Assembly: GCA_035310985.1 (NCBI GenBank)
Contig: DATGDH010000163.1
Location: forward strand, 1-64,000
Length of the DNA: 64,000 bases
Direction: 5' to 3'
DNA from: DAHVFK01 sp035310985
GTDB taxonomy: Bacteria; Pseudomonadota; Gammaproteobacteria; Burkholderiales; SG8-39
The notes below the pieces were generated by a model. The model did no database searches and was not told the origin of the DNA. It saw only the letters and a list, made by a program, of their open reading frames with translations. Each line of letters begins with the position of its first letter. Within the stretch, counting starts at the first letter, position 1. The position numbers and the translations under genes are program-made. Positions 6,805 through 14,743 of the stretch are shown here, in pieces.

Positions 6805-8043
6805 ATGATGCAAAACAATAATGTCTCAGCCGAAAGCCGAGGCAAGGGATCCGTCGGCGATGCGATGGAGCTCATCAAGCGCGGCTGTGACGAATTGCTC
6901 GTCGAGGAAGAGCTCTCGCGCAAGCTGGCGAGCGGCCGGCGGTTGCGTATCAAGCTCGGCCTGGACCCGACGGCGCCCGACTTGCACCTCGGTCACACCG
7001 TGGTCATCAACAAGCTGCGGCATTTTCAGGAACTCGGCCACCAGGTGCAGTTCCTGATCGGCGACTTCACCGGCATGATCGGCGACCCCACGGGCAAGAA
7101 CCAAACGCGCCCGCCGCTCTCACGCGACGAGATCGCCCGCAATGCGGCGACCTACCGCGAGCAGGTATTCAAGATTCTCGATCCGGAAAAGACCGAAATC
7201 CTGTTCAATTCCTCGTGGTCCGACAAGCTCGGTGCCGAGGGAATCATTCGGCTCGCGGCACGCTACACCGTCGCGCGCATGCTCGAGCGCGACGATTTCG
7301 GCAAGCGCTTCCGGGCCAACCAGCCGATCGCAGTGCACGAGTTCCTCTATCCCCTCATGCAAGGCTATGACTCGGTGGCGATGAAGGCCGACGTGGAGCT
7401 TGGCGGAACGGATCAGAAGTTCAACTTGCTGGTCGGGCGCGAGCTGCAGAAGGACTACGGGCAGGAGCCGCAGTGCATCCTGACGATGCCGTTGCTGGAG
7501 GGGCTCGACGGGATCAACAAGATGTCGAAGTCGCTCGGCAACTACGTCGGCATTGCCGAATCTCCCAGCGAGATCTTCGGCAAGCTCATGTCGATTTCCG
7601 ACCAGCTCATGTGGCGCTACATTGAGCTGCTGTCGTTCGAGCCGATGACGACGGTGCGCGCCTGGCGCGAGCAGGTCGCCGGCGGACGCAACCCACGCGA
7701 CGTCAAAGTGCTGTTCGCGCGCGAGATCGTTGGGCGCTTTCACGGCATACGCGCTGCCGAGCTTGCGAACGAGGAATTCGAGCGACGCTTTCGCCACGGA
7801 GAGCTGCCCGAAGACATGCCCGAGGTGACGCTCAAGGCCCCCGATGATGGCCTTGCGGTGCCCCAGCTCCTCAAGCAGGCCGGCCTGGTGCCGAGCGTTT
7901 CGGAGGCGTTGCGCATGATCGAGCAGGGCGGAGTGAAGCTCGACGGCGAGCGCGTGGTCGACAAGGCGTTGCGCGTAGGGCGCGGGCGCAAGCTGGTGGC
8001 CCAGATCGGCAAGCGCCGCTTCGCTCGCATCGTGTTGCAGTGA
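6805..8043 (+). CDS. tyrS: Tyrosyl-tRNA synthetase
   Basis: This 412-residue class I synthetase carries the HIGH-type motif HLGHT (residues 61-65) and KMSKS (239-243), and ends in an S4 RNA-binding domain (about 345-405, VSEALRMIEQGGVKLDGE). The histidine/lysine pattern and length fit the TyrZ-like branch that is common in betaproteobacteria. ATG codons at 6805 and 6808 are both possible starts, and an in-frame TTG lies at 6799; no strong SD separates them. A -10-like TAAAAT lies at 6734-6739, but its -35 is weak. It is followed after 10 bases by the lactonase-like gene, possibly co-transcribed. Confidence 0.96.
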   Translation: MMQNNNVSAESRGKGSVGDAMELIKRGCDELLVEEELSRKLASGRRLRIKLGLDPTAPDLHLGHTVVINKLRHFQELGHQVQFLIGDFTGMIGDPTGKNQTRPPLSRDEIARNAATYREQVFKILDPEKTEILFNSSWSDKLGAEGIIRLAARYTVARMLERDDFGKRFRANQPIAVHEFLYPLMQGYDSVAMKADVELGGTDQKFNLLVGRELQKDYGQEPQCILTMPLLEGLDGINKMSKSLGNYVGIAESPSEIFGKLMSISDQLMWRYIELLSFEPMTTVRAWREQVAGGRNPRDVKVLFAREIVGRFHGIRAAELANEEFERRFRHGELPEDMPEVTLKAPDDGLAVPQLLKQAGLVPSVSEALRMIEQGGVKLDGERVVDKALRVGRGRKLVAQIGKRRFARIVLQ

Positions 8044-8053
8044 GAGGCGACGC

Positions 8054-8839
8054 ATGGCCGAGCCTCAGCACTACGAAATCTACGCAATCAAGTACGCCCA
8101 CCACGAGCGCCGCGCAAGGGAGAACTTCATCGGGGGTGATCCGCACGACGGTCCGATGCCGCTCGATTACTTCGTCTGGCTGGTACGTAACGCCGAGCGC
8201 GCGATCGTCGTGGACACCGGCTTCTCGGCCGCGACCGCGGCGCGCCGCCAGCGCAAGCATCTGCGCTGCCCGACCGAGGGCCTGCGGCTGCTGGGCATCG
8301 AGGCAGCCGCGGTGCGCGACGTGGTGATCACGCACTTGCATTACGACCACGTCGGCAATTTCGACCTATTTCCCGCGGCGACCTTCCATCTGCAGGACGA
8401 GGAGATGCGCTACGCGACAGGCCGGCACATGCGCCACGACGTATTCGGCGGCGCGTTCGACGTCGAGGACGTCGTCGGGATGGTGCGCAATGTCTATCGC
8501 GGGCGCGTGCACTTCCATGACGGTGATGCCGCGCCATTTCCGGGCATCTCGCTGCATCGCATCGGGGGGCACACGATGGGCCTGCAAGTCGTGAGGGTGG
8601 CTACGCGCCGCGGCTGGGTGGTGCTGGCATCGGACGCGAGCCATTTCTACGCCAACATGGAGCAGGTGCGGCCCTTTCCGATCGTCTATTCCGTCGCCGA
8701 AATGGTCGCCGGATACGAGCGCCTGCGCGCGCTGGCCGAATCGTCGCAGCACGTCATTCCCGGCCATGACCCCAAGGTGATGGAGCGCTATCCCGCGCCG
8801 CGCAAGGACCTCGAAGGCATCGCGGTCCGGCTCGATTGA
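8054..8839 (+). CDS. Metallo-beta-lactamase-fold hydrolase (AHL-lactonase-like)
   Basis: This 261-residue protein has the dinuclear-zinc motif HLHYDH at 94-99, with further likely ligands in RIGGHTMG (H of GGH), the LASDASH aspartate and IPGHDP near the C-terminus. These match the N-acyl-homoserine-lactonase family (AiiA/AttM-like layout), soluble enzymes that open the lactone of quorum-sensing signals. Many family members act on other lactones or esters, so the substrate is not settled. No signal peptide. SD GAGGCGA is 7 bases before the ATG. It follows tyrS by 10 bases, an unrelated housekeeping neighbour. Confidence 0.8.
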   Translation: MAEPQHYEIYAIKYAHHERRARENFIGGDPHDGPMPLDYFVWLVRNAERAIVVDTGFSAATAARRQRKHLRCPTEGLRLLGIEAAAVRDVVITHLHYDHVGNFDLFPAATFHLQDEEMRYATGRHMRHDVFGGAFDVEDVVGMVRNVYRGRVHFHDGDAAPFPGISLHRIGGHTMGLQVVRVATRRGWVVLASDASHFYANMEQVRPFPIVYSVAEMVAGYERLRALAESSQHVIPGHDPKVMERYPAPRKDLEGIAVRLD

Positions 8840-8858
8840 TGGGCGTTCTGTCACGTGG

Positions 8859-8886
8859 TTGACACTGCGCCGCGGCCGTATAAGAT
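8859..8886 (+). promoter_or_regulatory. Sigma-70 promoter upstream of patB leader / RNA candidate
   Basis: Consensus TTGACA (8859-8864), 16-bp spacer, TAAGAT (8881-8886). TSS expected near 8893. It starts only 20 bases after the lactonase stop and drives a region with no convincing gene. Confidence 0.6.
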
Positions 8887-8892
8887 CGCCTG

Positions 8893-9068
8893 CTTCGTTG
8901 ACGTCATCGAGAGAATTGAGGAGGAGAAGGAGGGAGGAGACGGTCGGGAGAAGGGCGATTTGAAGCCACAGGGCGACACAAGGCCCCCAACAACAAGAAA
9001 CTCCAGCGCCGCAGGCCCGCGGAGCGGGGCGGCATGATTCGACGCCGGGACTGGATCCCGGCGTTTTT
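8893..9068 (+). ncRNA. Candidate noncoding transcript or attenuated leader before patB
   Basis: A good promoter (8859-8886) and a clear intrinsic terminator (9042-9072) bracket about 176 nt with no credible ORF; the 60-codon frame 8855-9037 begins upstream of the promoter's -35 and has no family features. The transcript opens with an uncommon purine tract (8910-8940) that contains AGGAGGAG at 8919-8926, then a C-rich section with possible stems (GGGC/GCCC near 8970-8985). It could be an independent small RNA or a leader that attenuates patB, whose ATG lies 35 nt after the hairpin. I do not recognise a known riboswitch in it. Confidence 0.4.
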
Positions 9069-9072
9069 GTTT
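9042..9072 (+). terminator. Rho-independent terminator before patB
   Basis: Perfect 9-bp stem ACGCCGGGA (9042-9050) / TCCCGGCGT (9056-9064), loop CTGGA, then TTTTTGTTT. It lies 38 bases upstream of the patB start, so it either ends the upstream RNA or acts as an attenuator. Confidence 0.8.
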
Positions 9073-9102
9073 CGTGCGCCCGGTTCATGCTAAAAGCCGG
9101 GG

Positions 9103-10245
9103 ATGCGCTACGACTTCGACGCGCCCGTCGATCGTGCCGGCACCTGGAGCTCGCGCTGGGAGCGGTATCGGGGACGCGACGTCATTCCCCTCTGGGTCGC
9201 TGACACCGATTTCCGCGCGCCGCCGGCCGTCCTCGGGGCCTTCGCGAGGCTCGTCGAGCATGGGGTGTTCGGCTACACGAATCCGCCGGAGGAGTTGCGT
9301 GCGGCGATCGTCGCGCGCATGCAGCGCCTGTACGGCTGGTCGATCGAGCCCGGCTGGATCGTTTTCCTACCCGGAGTGGTTCCGGGCCTGCATCTGGCCG
9401 CGCGGCACCTCGTGCCGCCGGACGGTCACGCGCTGGTTCCCACGCCGATCTACCACCACTTCAAGCGCGCGGTGGAGCACGCGCCGCGCCCCCATGCCGA
9501 CGTGCCGCTGGTCCTGTCGGAGGGGCGCTGGGTGCTCGACGAGGACGCGCTGCGTGCGGCGATTCGCCCGAACAGTAGGCTGCTGTACCTGTGCAATCCA
9601 CAAAACCCGGGCGGTACGGTCTCCACGCGCGCAGAGCTCGCGCGGCTTGCCGACATCGCGCTGCGGCGCGACCTCGTTATCTGCTCGGACGAGATTCACG
9701 CGGACATCGTGCTCGATGCCGGCAAGCGGCACGTGCCGATCGCAAGCCTCGCACCCGAAGTGTCGCGCCGCTCGGTGACGTTGCTATCGCCGAACAAGAC
9801 CTTCAACGTGCCGGCCGCGGGCTGCGCCTTCGCAATCATCGAGGATCCGGCGCTGCGGCGCGCGTTTTCGGCCGACCACCACGCTACGGTGCACGACCCC
9901 TCGGTGTTCGGCTACGCCGGCGCGCTGGCCGCGTACCGCGACGGCGATGAGTGGCTCGCGGCGCAGCTTGCCTACCTCGCCGGGAACCGCGATCTGGTCG
10001 AAAAAGAGGTGGCGTCGATGCCCGGGCTTGCGCTCGCACACGTCGAGGCGACCTATCTCGCGTGGATCGACGCCTCGGCGCTTGGTCGCGCCGATCCCCA
10101 GGCCCATTTCCTCGAGCACGGCGTCGCGCTCTCCCCCGGCGCGCAGTTCGGGCGCAGCGCCTTCGTGCGGCTGAACTTCGGCACCCAGCGCGCGCGCCTG
10201 GTCGAGGCGCTCGCACGCATGCGGAGCGCGCTGCGCTCGACCTAG
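9103..10245 (+). CDS. PatB/MalY-type C-S lyase (PLP aminotransferase fold I)
   Basis: This 380-residue PLP enzyme has the fold-type I landmarks NPQNPGG, SDEIHADI (cofactor Asp) and SPNKTFN with the Schiff-base lysine K232. The opening motif of the form IPLWVADTDF is characteristic of the MalY/PatB subfamily, cystathionine beta-lyase-like enzymes that cleave C-S bonds to thiol, pyruvate and ammonia. Likely cytoplasmic homodimer. The ATG is preceded by the purine-rich AGCCGGGG. Its role may be methionine synthesis or thiol-conjugate breakdown; the adjacent convergent chaC concerns glutathione, but that link is only contextual. The stop overlaps the chaC stop by 3-4 bases. Confidence 0.88.
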   Translation: MRYDFDAPVDRAGTWSSRWERYRGRDVIPLWVADTDFRAPPAVLGAFARLVEHGVFGYTNPPEELRAAIVARMQRLYGWSIEPGWIVFLPGVVPGLHLAARHLVPPDGHALVPTPIYHHFKRAVEHAPRPHADVPLVLSEGRWVLDEDALRAAIRPNSRLLYLCNPQNPGGTVSTRAELARLADIALRRDLVICSDEIHADIVLDAGKRHVPIASLAPEVSRRSVTLLSPNKTFNVPAAGCAFAIIEDPALRRAFSADHHATVHDPSVFGYAGALAAYRDGDEWLAAQLAYLAGNRDLVEKEVASMPGLALAHVEATYLAWIDASALGRADPQAHFLEHGVALSPGAQFGRSAFVRLNFGTQRARLVEALARMRSALRST

Positions 10246-10841
10246 CGCGGATCCCGCCCTCCGTCGACAAGCGCGTGCGCGCGCGCGAGCACGCGGTCGA
10301 GGTGCGAATCGCGCACGCCGAGCTCGTGCATGTGCGACATGGTGCGCTCCAGATACTCGAGGTTGTGGCCGCGCTCGCCCGAGCATTGCGCAACCCTTTT
10401 GGCGGCCTCGGCGAGTCCCAGATCACCTGCGAACTGCGGGTGCGCAGTGTCTGCGACGAACGCCAGCGCGCGGACGCTCCTGCCCCTCGTGCGTGCGGCG
10501 ACCAGGCGCGCCATGTAGACGTGGTTCCTCATTTCCCGGTGCCAGAGGTATTCGAGCACCTCGCGCGCGTCGGTGCGCGGCACACGGTACACGATGCCCC
10601 AGCACGATCCGCCGCGGCACAAGCCCATGACCAGTCCGGGACGTTGCGGTGTGCCGCGGTAGCGGTGCGAATACACGCACAGCGAACGGTGGTAGCCGTG
10701 CACGAAGGCGGCCGAGCGATGCCGGTACGCGAAGCCCGGCGACCACATGAGCGAGCCGTAGCCGAAGACCCACAGATCGCCTTGCCGTCCGGAGGGTACG
10801 AACCGCTGGAAGTGGCTTTCAACGCTCACGACGCGCGCCAT
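10242..10841 (-). CDS. chaC: ChaC-type glutathione-specific gamma-glutamylcyclotransferase
   Basis: This 199-residue protein has the nucleotide-like glycine loop WVFGYGSLMW (YGSL at 28-31) and the catalytic glutamate E103 in YLWHREM, both defining the ChaC family. These enzymes split glutathione into 5-oxoproline and Cys-Gly in the cytoplasm. Length is normal for bacterial ChaC (about 180-230). The ATG at 10841 matches family N-termini. A TAGAAT -10-like box lies in the gap to the divergent tlpA-like gene, on the plus strand. Confidence 0.93.
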   Translation of the reverse strand: MARVVSVESHFQRFVPSGRQGDLWVFGYGSLMWSPGFAYRHRSAAFVHGYHRSLCVYSHRYRGTPQRPGLVMGLCRGGSCWGIVYRVPRTDAREVLEYLWHREMRNHVYMARLVAARTRGRSVRALAFVADTAHPQFAGDLGLAEAAKRVAQCSGERGHNLEYLERTMSHMHELGVRDSHLDRVLARAHALVDGGRDPR

Positions 10842-10877
10842 TATAGAATCTGCGCAGCCTCTGCTATCGTGGCGGCG

Positions 10878-11369
10878 ATGCGCGCATTGCTGCTTGCCTG
10901 CCTCGTGTTCCTTGCACCGCAGGCCGCACTGGCCCAGGTGCTCTCGCTACCTGACTTGCAGGGCAGGATGCACCGGCTCTCCGACTACCGCGGCAAGGTG
11001 GTATTGCTCAATTTCTGGGCGAGCTGGTGCGCGCCCTGCCGTGCTGAGATGCCTTCCATCGAAAACCTGCGACGGGAGTTGCGCGGGGAGCCGTTCACCG
11101 TGCTTGCCGTGAACGTCGACGAGGACGCCAGCGCTGCGCGCCGCTTCGCCGAGCGAGCCGACATCGGCTTCACGGTACTGGTCGACGGCGACGGCAGGGC
11201 GGCGCGCGCATGGGGCGCGCGCGCGCTGCCTACCACCTTCATCATCGGCCCGGACGGGCGGGTCCGCTACAGTCACATCGGCGCGCGCGACTGGTCGGAC
11301 GAGCGCGCCCGAAAGACGATCGAGGGGCTGATGACGAAGCCCCCGTTGCAGACCGCGGTCGCGTATTGA
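10878..11369 (+). CDS. TlpA/ResA-like periplasmic thioredoxin
   Basis: This 163-residue protein has a signal peptide (about 1-19, cut after ALA) and one thioredoxin domain with WCAPC (C51, C54). Central features of TlpA/ResA-type disulfide reductases follow: FWASWC, the inserted AVNVDED segment and the cis-Pro loop ALPTTFIIGPDG. Such proteins reduce periplasmic disulfides, often in cytochrome c or cuproprotein assembly. ATG 10878 is chosen as it starts the signal peptide; an in-frame GTG lies 9 bases upstream. A -10-like TAGAAT is at 10844-10849. The partner is not evident nearby. Confidence 0.9.
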   Translation: MRALLLACLVFLAPQAALAQVLSLPDLQGRMHRLSDYRGKVVLLNFWASWCAPCRAEMPSIENLRRELRGEPFTVLAVNVDEDASAARRFAERADIGFTVLVDGDGRAARAWGARALPTTFIIGPDGRVRYSHIGARDWSDERARKTIEGLMTKPPLQTAVAY

Positions 11370-11412
11370 CGCGGATCAAGGCGGGCGCGCGGCTGCGGCC
11401 TAGGCTTGGGCA

Positions 11413-11727
11413 ATGCCCGAGGAAACAATACCGGACGAATCCGCAGTGTGGGACGCGCTGCGCGGAGTATTGGACCCCGAGGTGGGCGAGAACCTCGTTG
11501 ACCTGGGCCTGGTGTACCGCGTGGCGTGCGCGCCCGGCAGCGTGCGCGTCGACCTGACCATGACTTCGCCCGCGTGTCCGATGGGTGGTGCCATCGCCGA
11601 GGAAGCCGAGCAGGCGATCCGTTCCGCTTGCGCGCACGCCCGTGAGGTGCACGTGCAGCTCGTATTCGACCCGCCCTGGACCCCCGAGCGCATGAGCGAG
11701 GACGTTCGCCAGCGCTTTGGCTGGTAG
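11413..11727 (+). CDS. DUF59/MIP18-type metal-sulfur cluster assembly factor
   Basis: This 104-residue single-domain protein contains the DUF59 blocks LDPEVGENLVDLGLVYRV and SPACPMGGAI with the conserved C55. The family (SufT, PaaD N-terminal domain, eukaryotic MIP18) helps Fe-S cluster maturation. It is closest in size and motif to stand-alone SufT/MIP18 proteins. The client is unknown; the window's other Fe-S gene, erpA, is distant. Stop codon lies 8 bases before the likely start of the membrane-protein gene. Confidence 0.88.
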   Translation: MPEETIPDESAVWDALRGVLDPEVGENLVDLGLVYRVACAPGSVRVDLTMTSPACPMGGAIAEEAEQAIRSACAHAREVHVQLVFDPPWTPERMSEDVRQRFGW

Positions 11728-11734
11728 CGCGGCG

Positions 11735-12793
11735 ATGCGCGACCTTCCGCCACCCGCGCGTGCGCCGCTGATGTTGCTAGGCTTCGTGGCGCTCGTTGCC
11801 GGCGTCGCGGGCGGGCTGGTACGCCTGGGTTTCGACGCGCCGGCCCCCGCCGCCGGCATCACCTGGCACGGCGCGCTTATGGCGAGCGCCTTCTTCGGCA
11901 CGCTGATCTCGCTCGAGCGCGCGGTCGCCCTCGGACGCGCCTGGGCCTATCTCGCACCGTCCGCATTCGGGGCCGGCGCTATCGCGCTGCTGGCGGGCGC
12001 CACGCGCACCGGATTCGTCCTGTTCGCGGCAGGCGGCGTCCTGTTCGCTGTCGCCTCGGGCGCCATCTGGCTGCGCCAGCGCGCGCTGCATACGGGCGTG
12101 CTTGCGCTCGGCGCGCTCTCCCTGCTCGCCGCGAACCTGCTCCTCCTGGCGGGAAGACCGTCCGAAGCCGCCGTGCCCTCCTGGATCGCGTTCTTCGTGC
12201 TCACCATCGGCGGCGAACGCCTCGAGCTGTCGCGGCTTGCGCCTATGCCGCGCGCTGCGCGCACGGTCTTCGGTGCGCTCGCGGCGGCGTTGTTCCTCGC
12301 CGGGCTGCCCTTTGCGCCGCGCGTGCTCGGCGTGCTGTTGCTGCTAATGGCACTTTGGCTCGTGCGCTACGACATCGCTACCCGCACCGTGCGTGCCGCG
12401 GGCCTCACCCGCTACATCGCGCTATGCCTGCTGGCCGGCTATGCCTGGCTGGCTTTGGGCGGCGTGCTGCTTGCGCTACCGCAGGCAGTGGGCCGCGAAC
12501 CCTGGGACGCGGCGCTGCACGCGATCATGCTCGGCTTCGTGTTTTCGATGGTGTTCGGGCACGCGCCGGTCATACTGCCCGCAGTGCTGCGCATCGCGAT
12601 TCCATACCGCGCGGCGCTCTATGCTCCGCTCGCCCTGCTGCACTTGTCCCTCGCGGTGCGCGTCGCAGGCGATCTGTCCGCAAGCGCGCCGCTGCGCGCC
12701 GCGGGCGGCGCCGGAAGTGCGCTTGCGATCGCGTTGTTCATCGTCACAGCGGCGACGCTCGCCCTGTCCACGCTGCGCAAGGAGGAATCGTGA
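11735..12793 (+). CDS. Polytopic membrane protein, distantly NnrS-like
   Basis: This 352-residue protein is nearly all hydrophobic with about 10-12 predicted transmembrane helices. Two histidine-bearing motifs stand out: WHGALMASAFFGTL near residue 45, and HAIMLGFVFSMVFGHAP near residue 260. These resemble the paired His motifs of the NnrS family (haem- and copper-containing membrane proteins linked to NO stress), but similarity is weak and length is shorter. It overlaps the next gene by GTGA, strong evidence of coupled translation with a secreted HbpS-like protein. The ATG at 11735 is preferred; an in-frame TTG at 11717 would overlap the DUF59 gene. Confidence 0.6.
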   Translation: MRDLPPPARAPLMLLGFVALVAGVAGGLVRLGFDAPAPAAGITWHGALMASAFFGTLISLERAVALGRAWAYLAPSAFGAGAIALLAGATRTGFVLFAAGGVLFAVASGAIWLRQRALHTGVLALGALSLLAANLLLLAGRPSEAAVPSWIAFFVLTIGGERLELSRLAPMPRAARTVFGALAAALFLAGLPFAPRVLGVLLLLMALWLVRYDIATRTVRAAGLTRYIALCLLAGYAWLALGGVLLALPQAVGREPWDAALHAIMLGFVFSMVFGHAPVILPAVLRIAIPYRAALYAPLALLHLSLAVRVAGDLSASAPLRAAGGAGSALAIALFIVTAATLALSTLRKEES

Positions 12794-13281
12794 AGACGAC
12801 CATACTCGCGGCCGCGCTCGTCTCGGCATCGGTGTCCGCCGGGGCGCAAGACGCCACTTATACGGTGAAGTTCATGACTCCGGAGACCGCGCTTGCCGCG
12901 GCGCAGGCGGCGCTCAAGCACTGCCGCGGCCTCGGCTACCAGGTGGCGGTCGCCGTGGTCGACCGCGGCGGTGTCGCGCAAGTCATGTTGCGCGATCGCT
13001 TCGCCGGAGTGCATACCGTGCGCACCGCCACGGGGAAGGCCTGGACGGCTGCAAGCTTCAGGACGAGCACCGCCGACATGGTAGGCGTGACGCAGGCCGG
13101 CAAGCCGGAAAACGGGGTGCGCCACCTGCCGGGCGTCGTGATGATCGGCGGGGGCCTTCCGATCGAGAGCGGCGGTACGCTGGTAGGCGCGATCGGCGTT
13201 TCGGGCGCGCCCGGAGGGGCAGAGGACGAACGCTGCGCCAAGGTCGGGGTCGAGGCGATACGCGAGGCGCTCGAGTTCTGA
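12790..13281 (+). CDS. Secreted HbpS/GlcG family protein
   Basis: This 163-residue protein has a signal peptide (about 1-20, ending SAGAQ) and one HbpS/GlcG domain: the repeated helices with ALKHCRGLGYQVAVAVVDRGG, then FRTSTADM and PGVVMIGGGLPIESGG. Family members bind haem or corrinoid cofactors, or act as subunits of glycolate-type systems. The start is GTG 12790 with a strong SD GGAGGA at 12781-12786, overlapping the membrane-protein stop by four bases. The downstream convergent gene is a GlcD-like oxidase, which recalls the glcDEFG grouping, but here the strands oppose. Confidence 0.85.
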   Translation: MKTTILAAALVSASVSAGAQDATYTVKFMTPETALAAAQAALKHCRGLGYQVAVAVVDRGGVAQVMLRDRFAGVHTVRTATGKAWTAASFRTSTADMVGVTQAGKPENGVRHLPGVVMIGGGLPIESGGTLVGAIGVSGAPGGAEDERCAKVGVEAIREALEF

Positions 13282-13290
13282 ACGCGCGTC

Positions 13291-14703
13291 TCAGAGCAGC
13301 TTGCCGGGATTCATCAGCCCCCGCGGGTCGAGCGCGCGCTTCAGCGTGCGCATGAGCGCGAGCTCGATCGCATCCTTGTGGCGACGGATTTCCTCGCGCT
13401 TCAGCTGGCCCAGGCCGTGCTCGGCCGATATCGATCCGCCGAGCGCATCGACCACGTCGTAGACGATGCGGTTCACCTGCTCGCGGCGCTCCATCAAGGT
13501 CGCCGTGGCGGCCGCGTCACGCATGCCGACGTTGAAGTGCACATTGCCGTCACCGATATGGCCGAAGGCGAAGATGACGACCCCCGGGAATGCCTGCGCG
13601 AGGGCGGACGATGCGCGCTCGATGAGATCCGGGACCCTGGACACCGACACCGATACGTCGTGCTTGACGTTGGTGAACTGCGCCTCGGGAATCGTCTCGC
13701 GGATCTTCCACAGCGCAAGCGCCTGCGCTCCGCTTGCCGCGAGCGCCACGTCGGCGAGCGCTCCGCGTTCGCTGCACTCGACGAGCGCGCGCTCGGCGAG
13801 CGCATGCAGCGCGGCGTTCTCGCCGCTATCGGCCAGCTCGGCGAGCACATACCACGGGTGCGCGATACCGAGCGGGTCGCGCGTTCCCGGCGCGTGCGCA
13901 AGCACCGCCTCGAGGCAGGGTCGCGAGATGAGTTCGAAGGCGGTGAGCCGTTCGCCCAGACGCGCGCGCAGGAGCGCGAGCAGCTCGACCGCGCGCGCGG
14001 GGCTTTGCACGGCGATCCACGCCGTAGCGCCGGCGCTAGGCTTGGGGTAGAGCTTCAACACCGCGGCCGTGATCACGCCGAGCGTGCCCTCGGCGCCGAC
14101 GAACAGTTGCTTCAGATCGTAGCCGGTGTTGTCCTTGCGGAGCGCGCGCAGTCCGTTCCACACGCTGCCGTCCGGCAGCACGACCTCGAGGCCAAGCACC
14201 TGCTCGCGCGCGTTGCCGTAGCGCAGCACGTTCACCCCGCCGGCGTTGGTCGAGAGGTTGCCGCCGATCATGCAGCTGCCCTCAGCGGCAAGCGAAAGGG
14301 GAAACAGCCTTCCCGCCTGCTCGGCAGCCTGCTGGACGGCAGCCAGCACGCAGCCCGCCTCGGCGGTGACGGTGTCGTTCAACGCGTCGAGCTCGCGGAT
14401 ACGGTTCATGCGCGCAAGCGACAGCAATACTTCGCGCCGCGCGCCGGTCGGCACCGAGCCGCCGCACAGGCCGGTGTTGCCCCCCTGGGGCACCACCGCG
14501 ACACCCTGCTGCGCGCACAGCCCCACCAGCTGCGCGACCTCGGCGGTGCTCGCCGGGCGCAGCACGCACTCCGCAGTGCCGCGGTATTGTCTGCGCCAGT
14601 CGGTGAAATAGGGCTCGGTCTGTTCGCGGAGCGTAAGCACGTGCTGCACGCCCACCACCGCGCGCAGCCGTTCGAGAAATGCGTCCCGCGGCATCTGCGA
14701 CAT
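13291..14703 (-). CDS. FAD-linked oxidase, GlcD/D-2-hydroxyacid dehydrogenase type
   Basis: This 470-residue flavoprotein has an N-terminal PCMH-type FAD domain (VPQGGNTGLCGGSVP, GGNLSTNAGGVNVLRYG, LFVGAEGTLGVIT) and a C-terminal FAD-oxidase domain with the metal-site motif FGHIGDGNVHFNV and SAEHGLG. This is the GlcD / D-lactate / D-2-hydroxyglutarate dehydrogenase family, passing electrons to quinones or ETF. Which hydroxyacid it uses cannot be read from motifs. ATG 14703 is chosen (SD-like AAGG 4 bases upstream); an in-frame GTG at 14727 would add 8 residues. No GlcE or GlcF subunit genes accompany it. Confidence 0.88.
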   Translation of the reverse strand: MSQMPRDAFLERLRAVVGVQHVLTLREQTEPYFTDWRRQYRGTAECVLRPASTAEVAQLVGLCAQQGVAVVPQGGNTGLCGGSVPTGARREVLLSLARMNRIRELDALNDTVTAEAGCVLAAVQQAAEQAGRLFPLSLAAEGSCMIGGNLSTNAGGVNVLRYGNAREQVLGLEVVLPDGSVWNGLRALRKDNTGYDLKQLFVGAEGTLGVITAAVLKLYPKPSAGATAWIAVQSPARAVELLALLRARLGERLTAFELISRPCLEAVLAHAPGTRDPLGIAHPWYVLAELADSGENAALHALAERALVECSERGALADVALAASGAQALALWKIRETIPEAQFTNVKHDVSVSVSRVPDLIERASSALAQAFPGVVIFAFGHIGDGNVHFNVGMRDAAATATLMERREQVNRIVYDVVDALGGSISAEHGLGQLKREEIRRHKDAIELALMRTLKRALDPRGLMNPGKLL

Positions 14704-14743
14704 GATCCTTGACTGCGATTTTGGCACACCTTAGTTTCGGCCC

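Noticed and set aside
8855..9037. Plus-strand small ORF of 60 codons before patB
   Set aside because: It begins upstream of the promoter's -35 box, so a transcript starting near 8893 would lack its start; composition is low-complexity.
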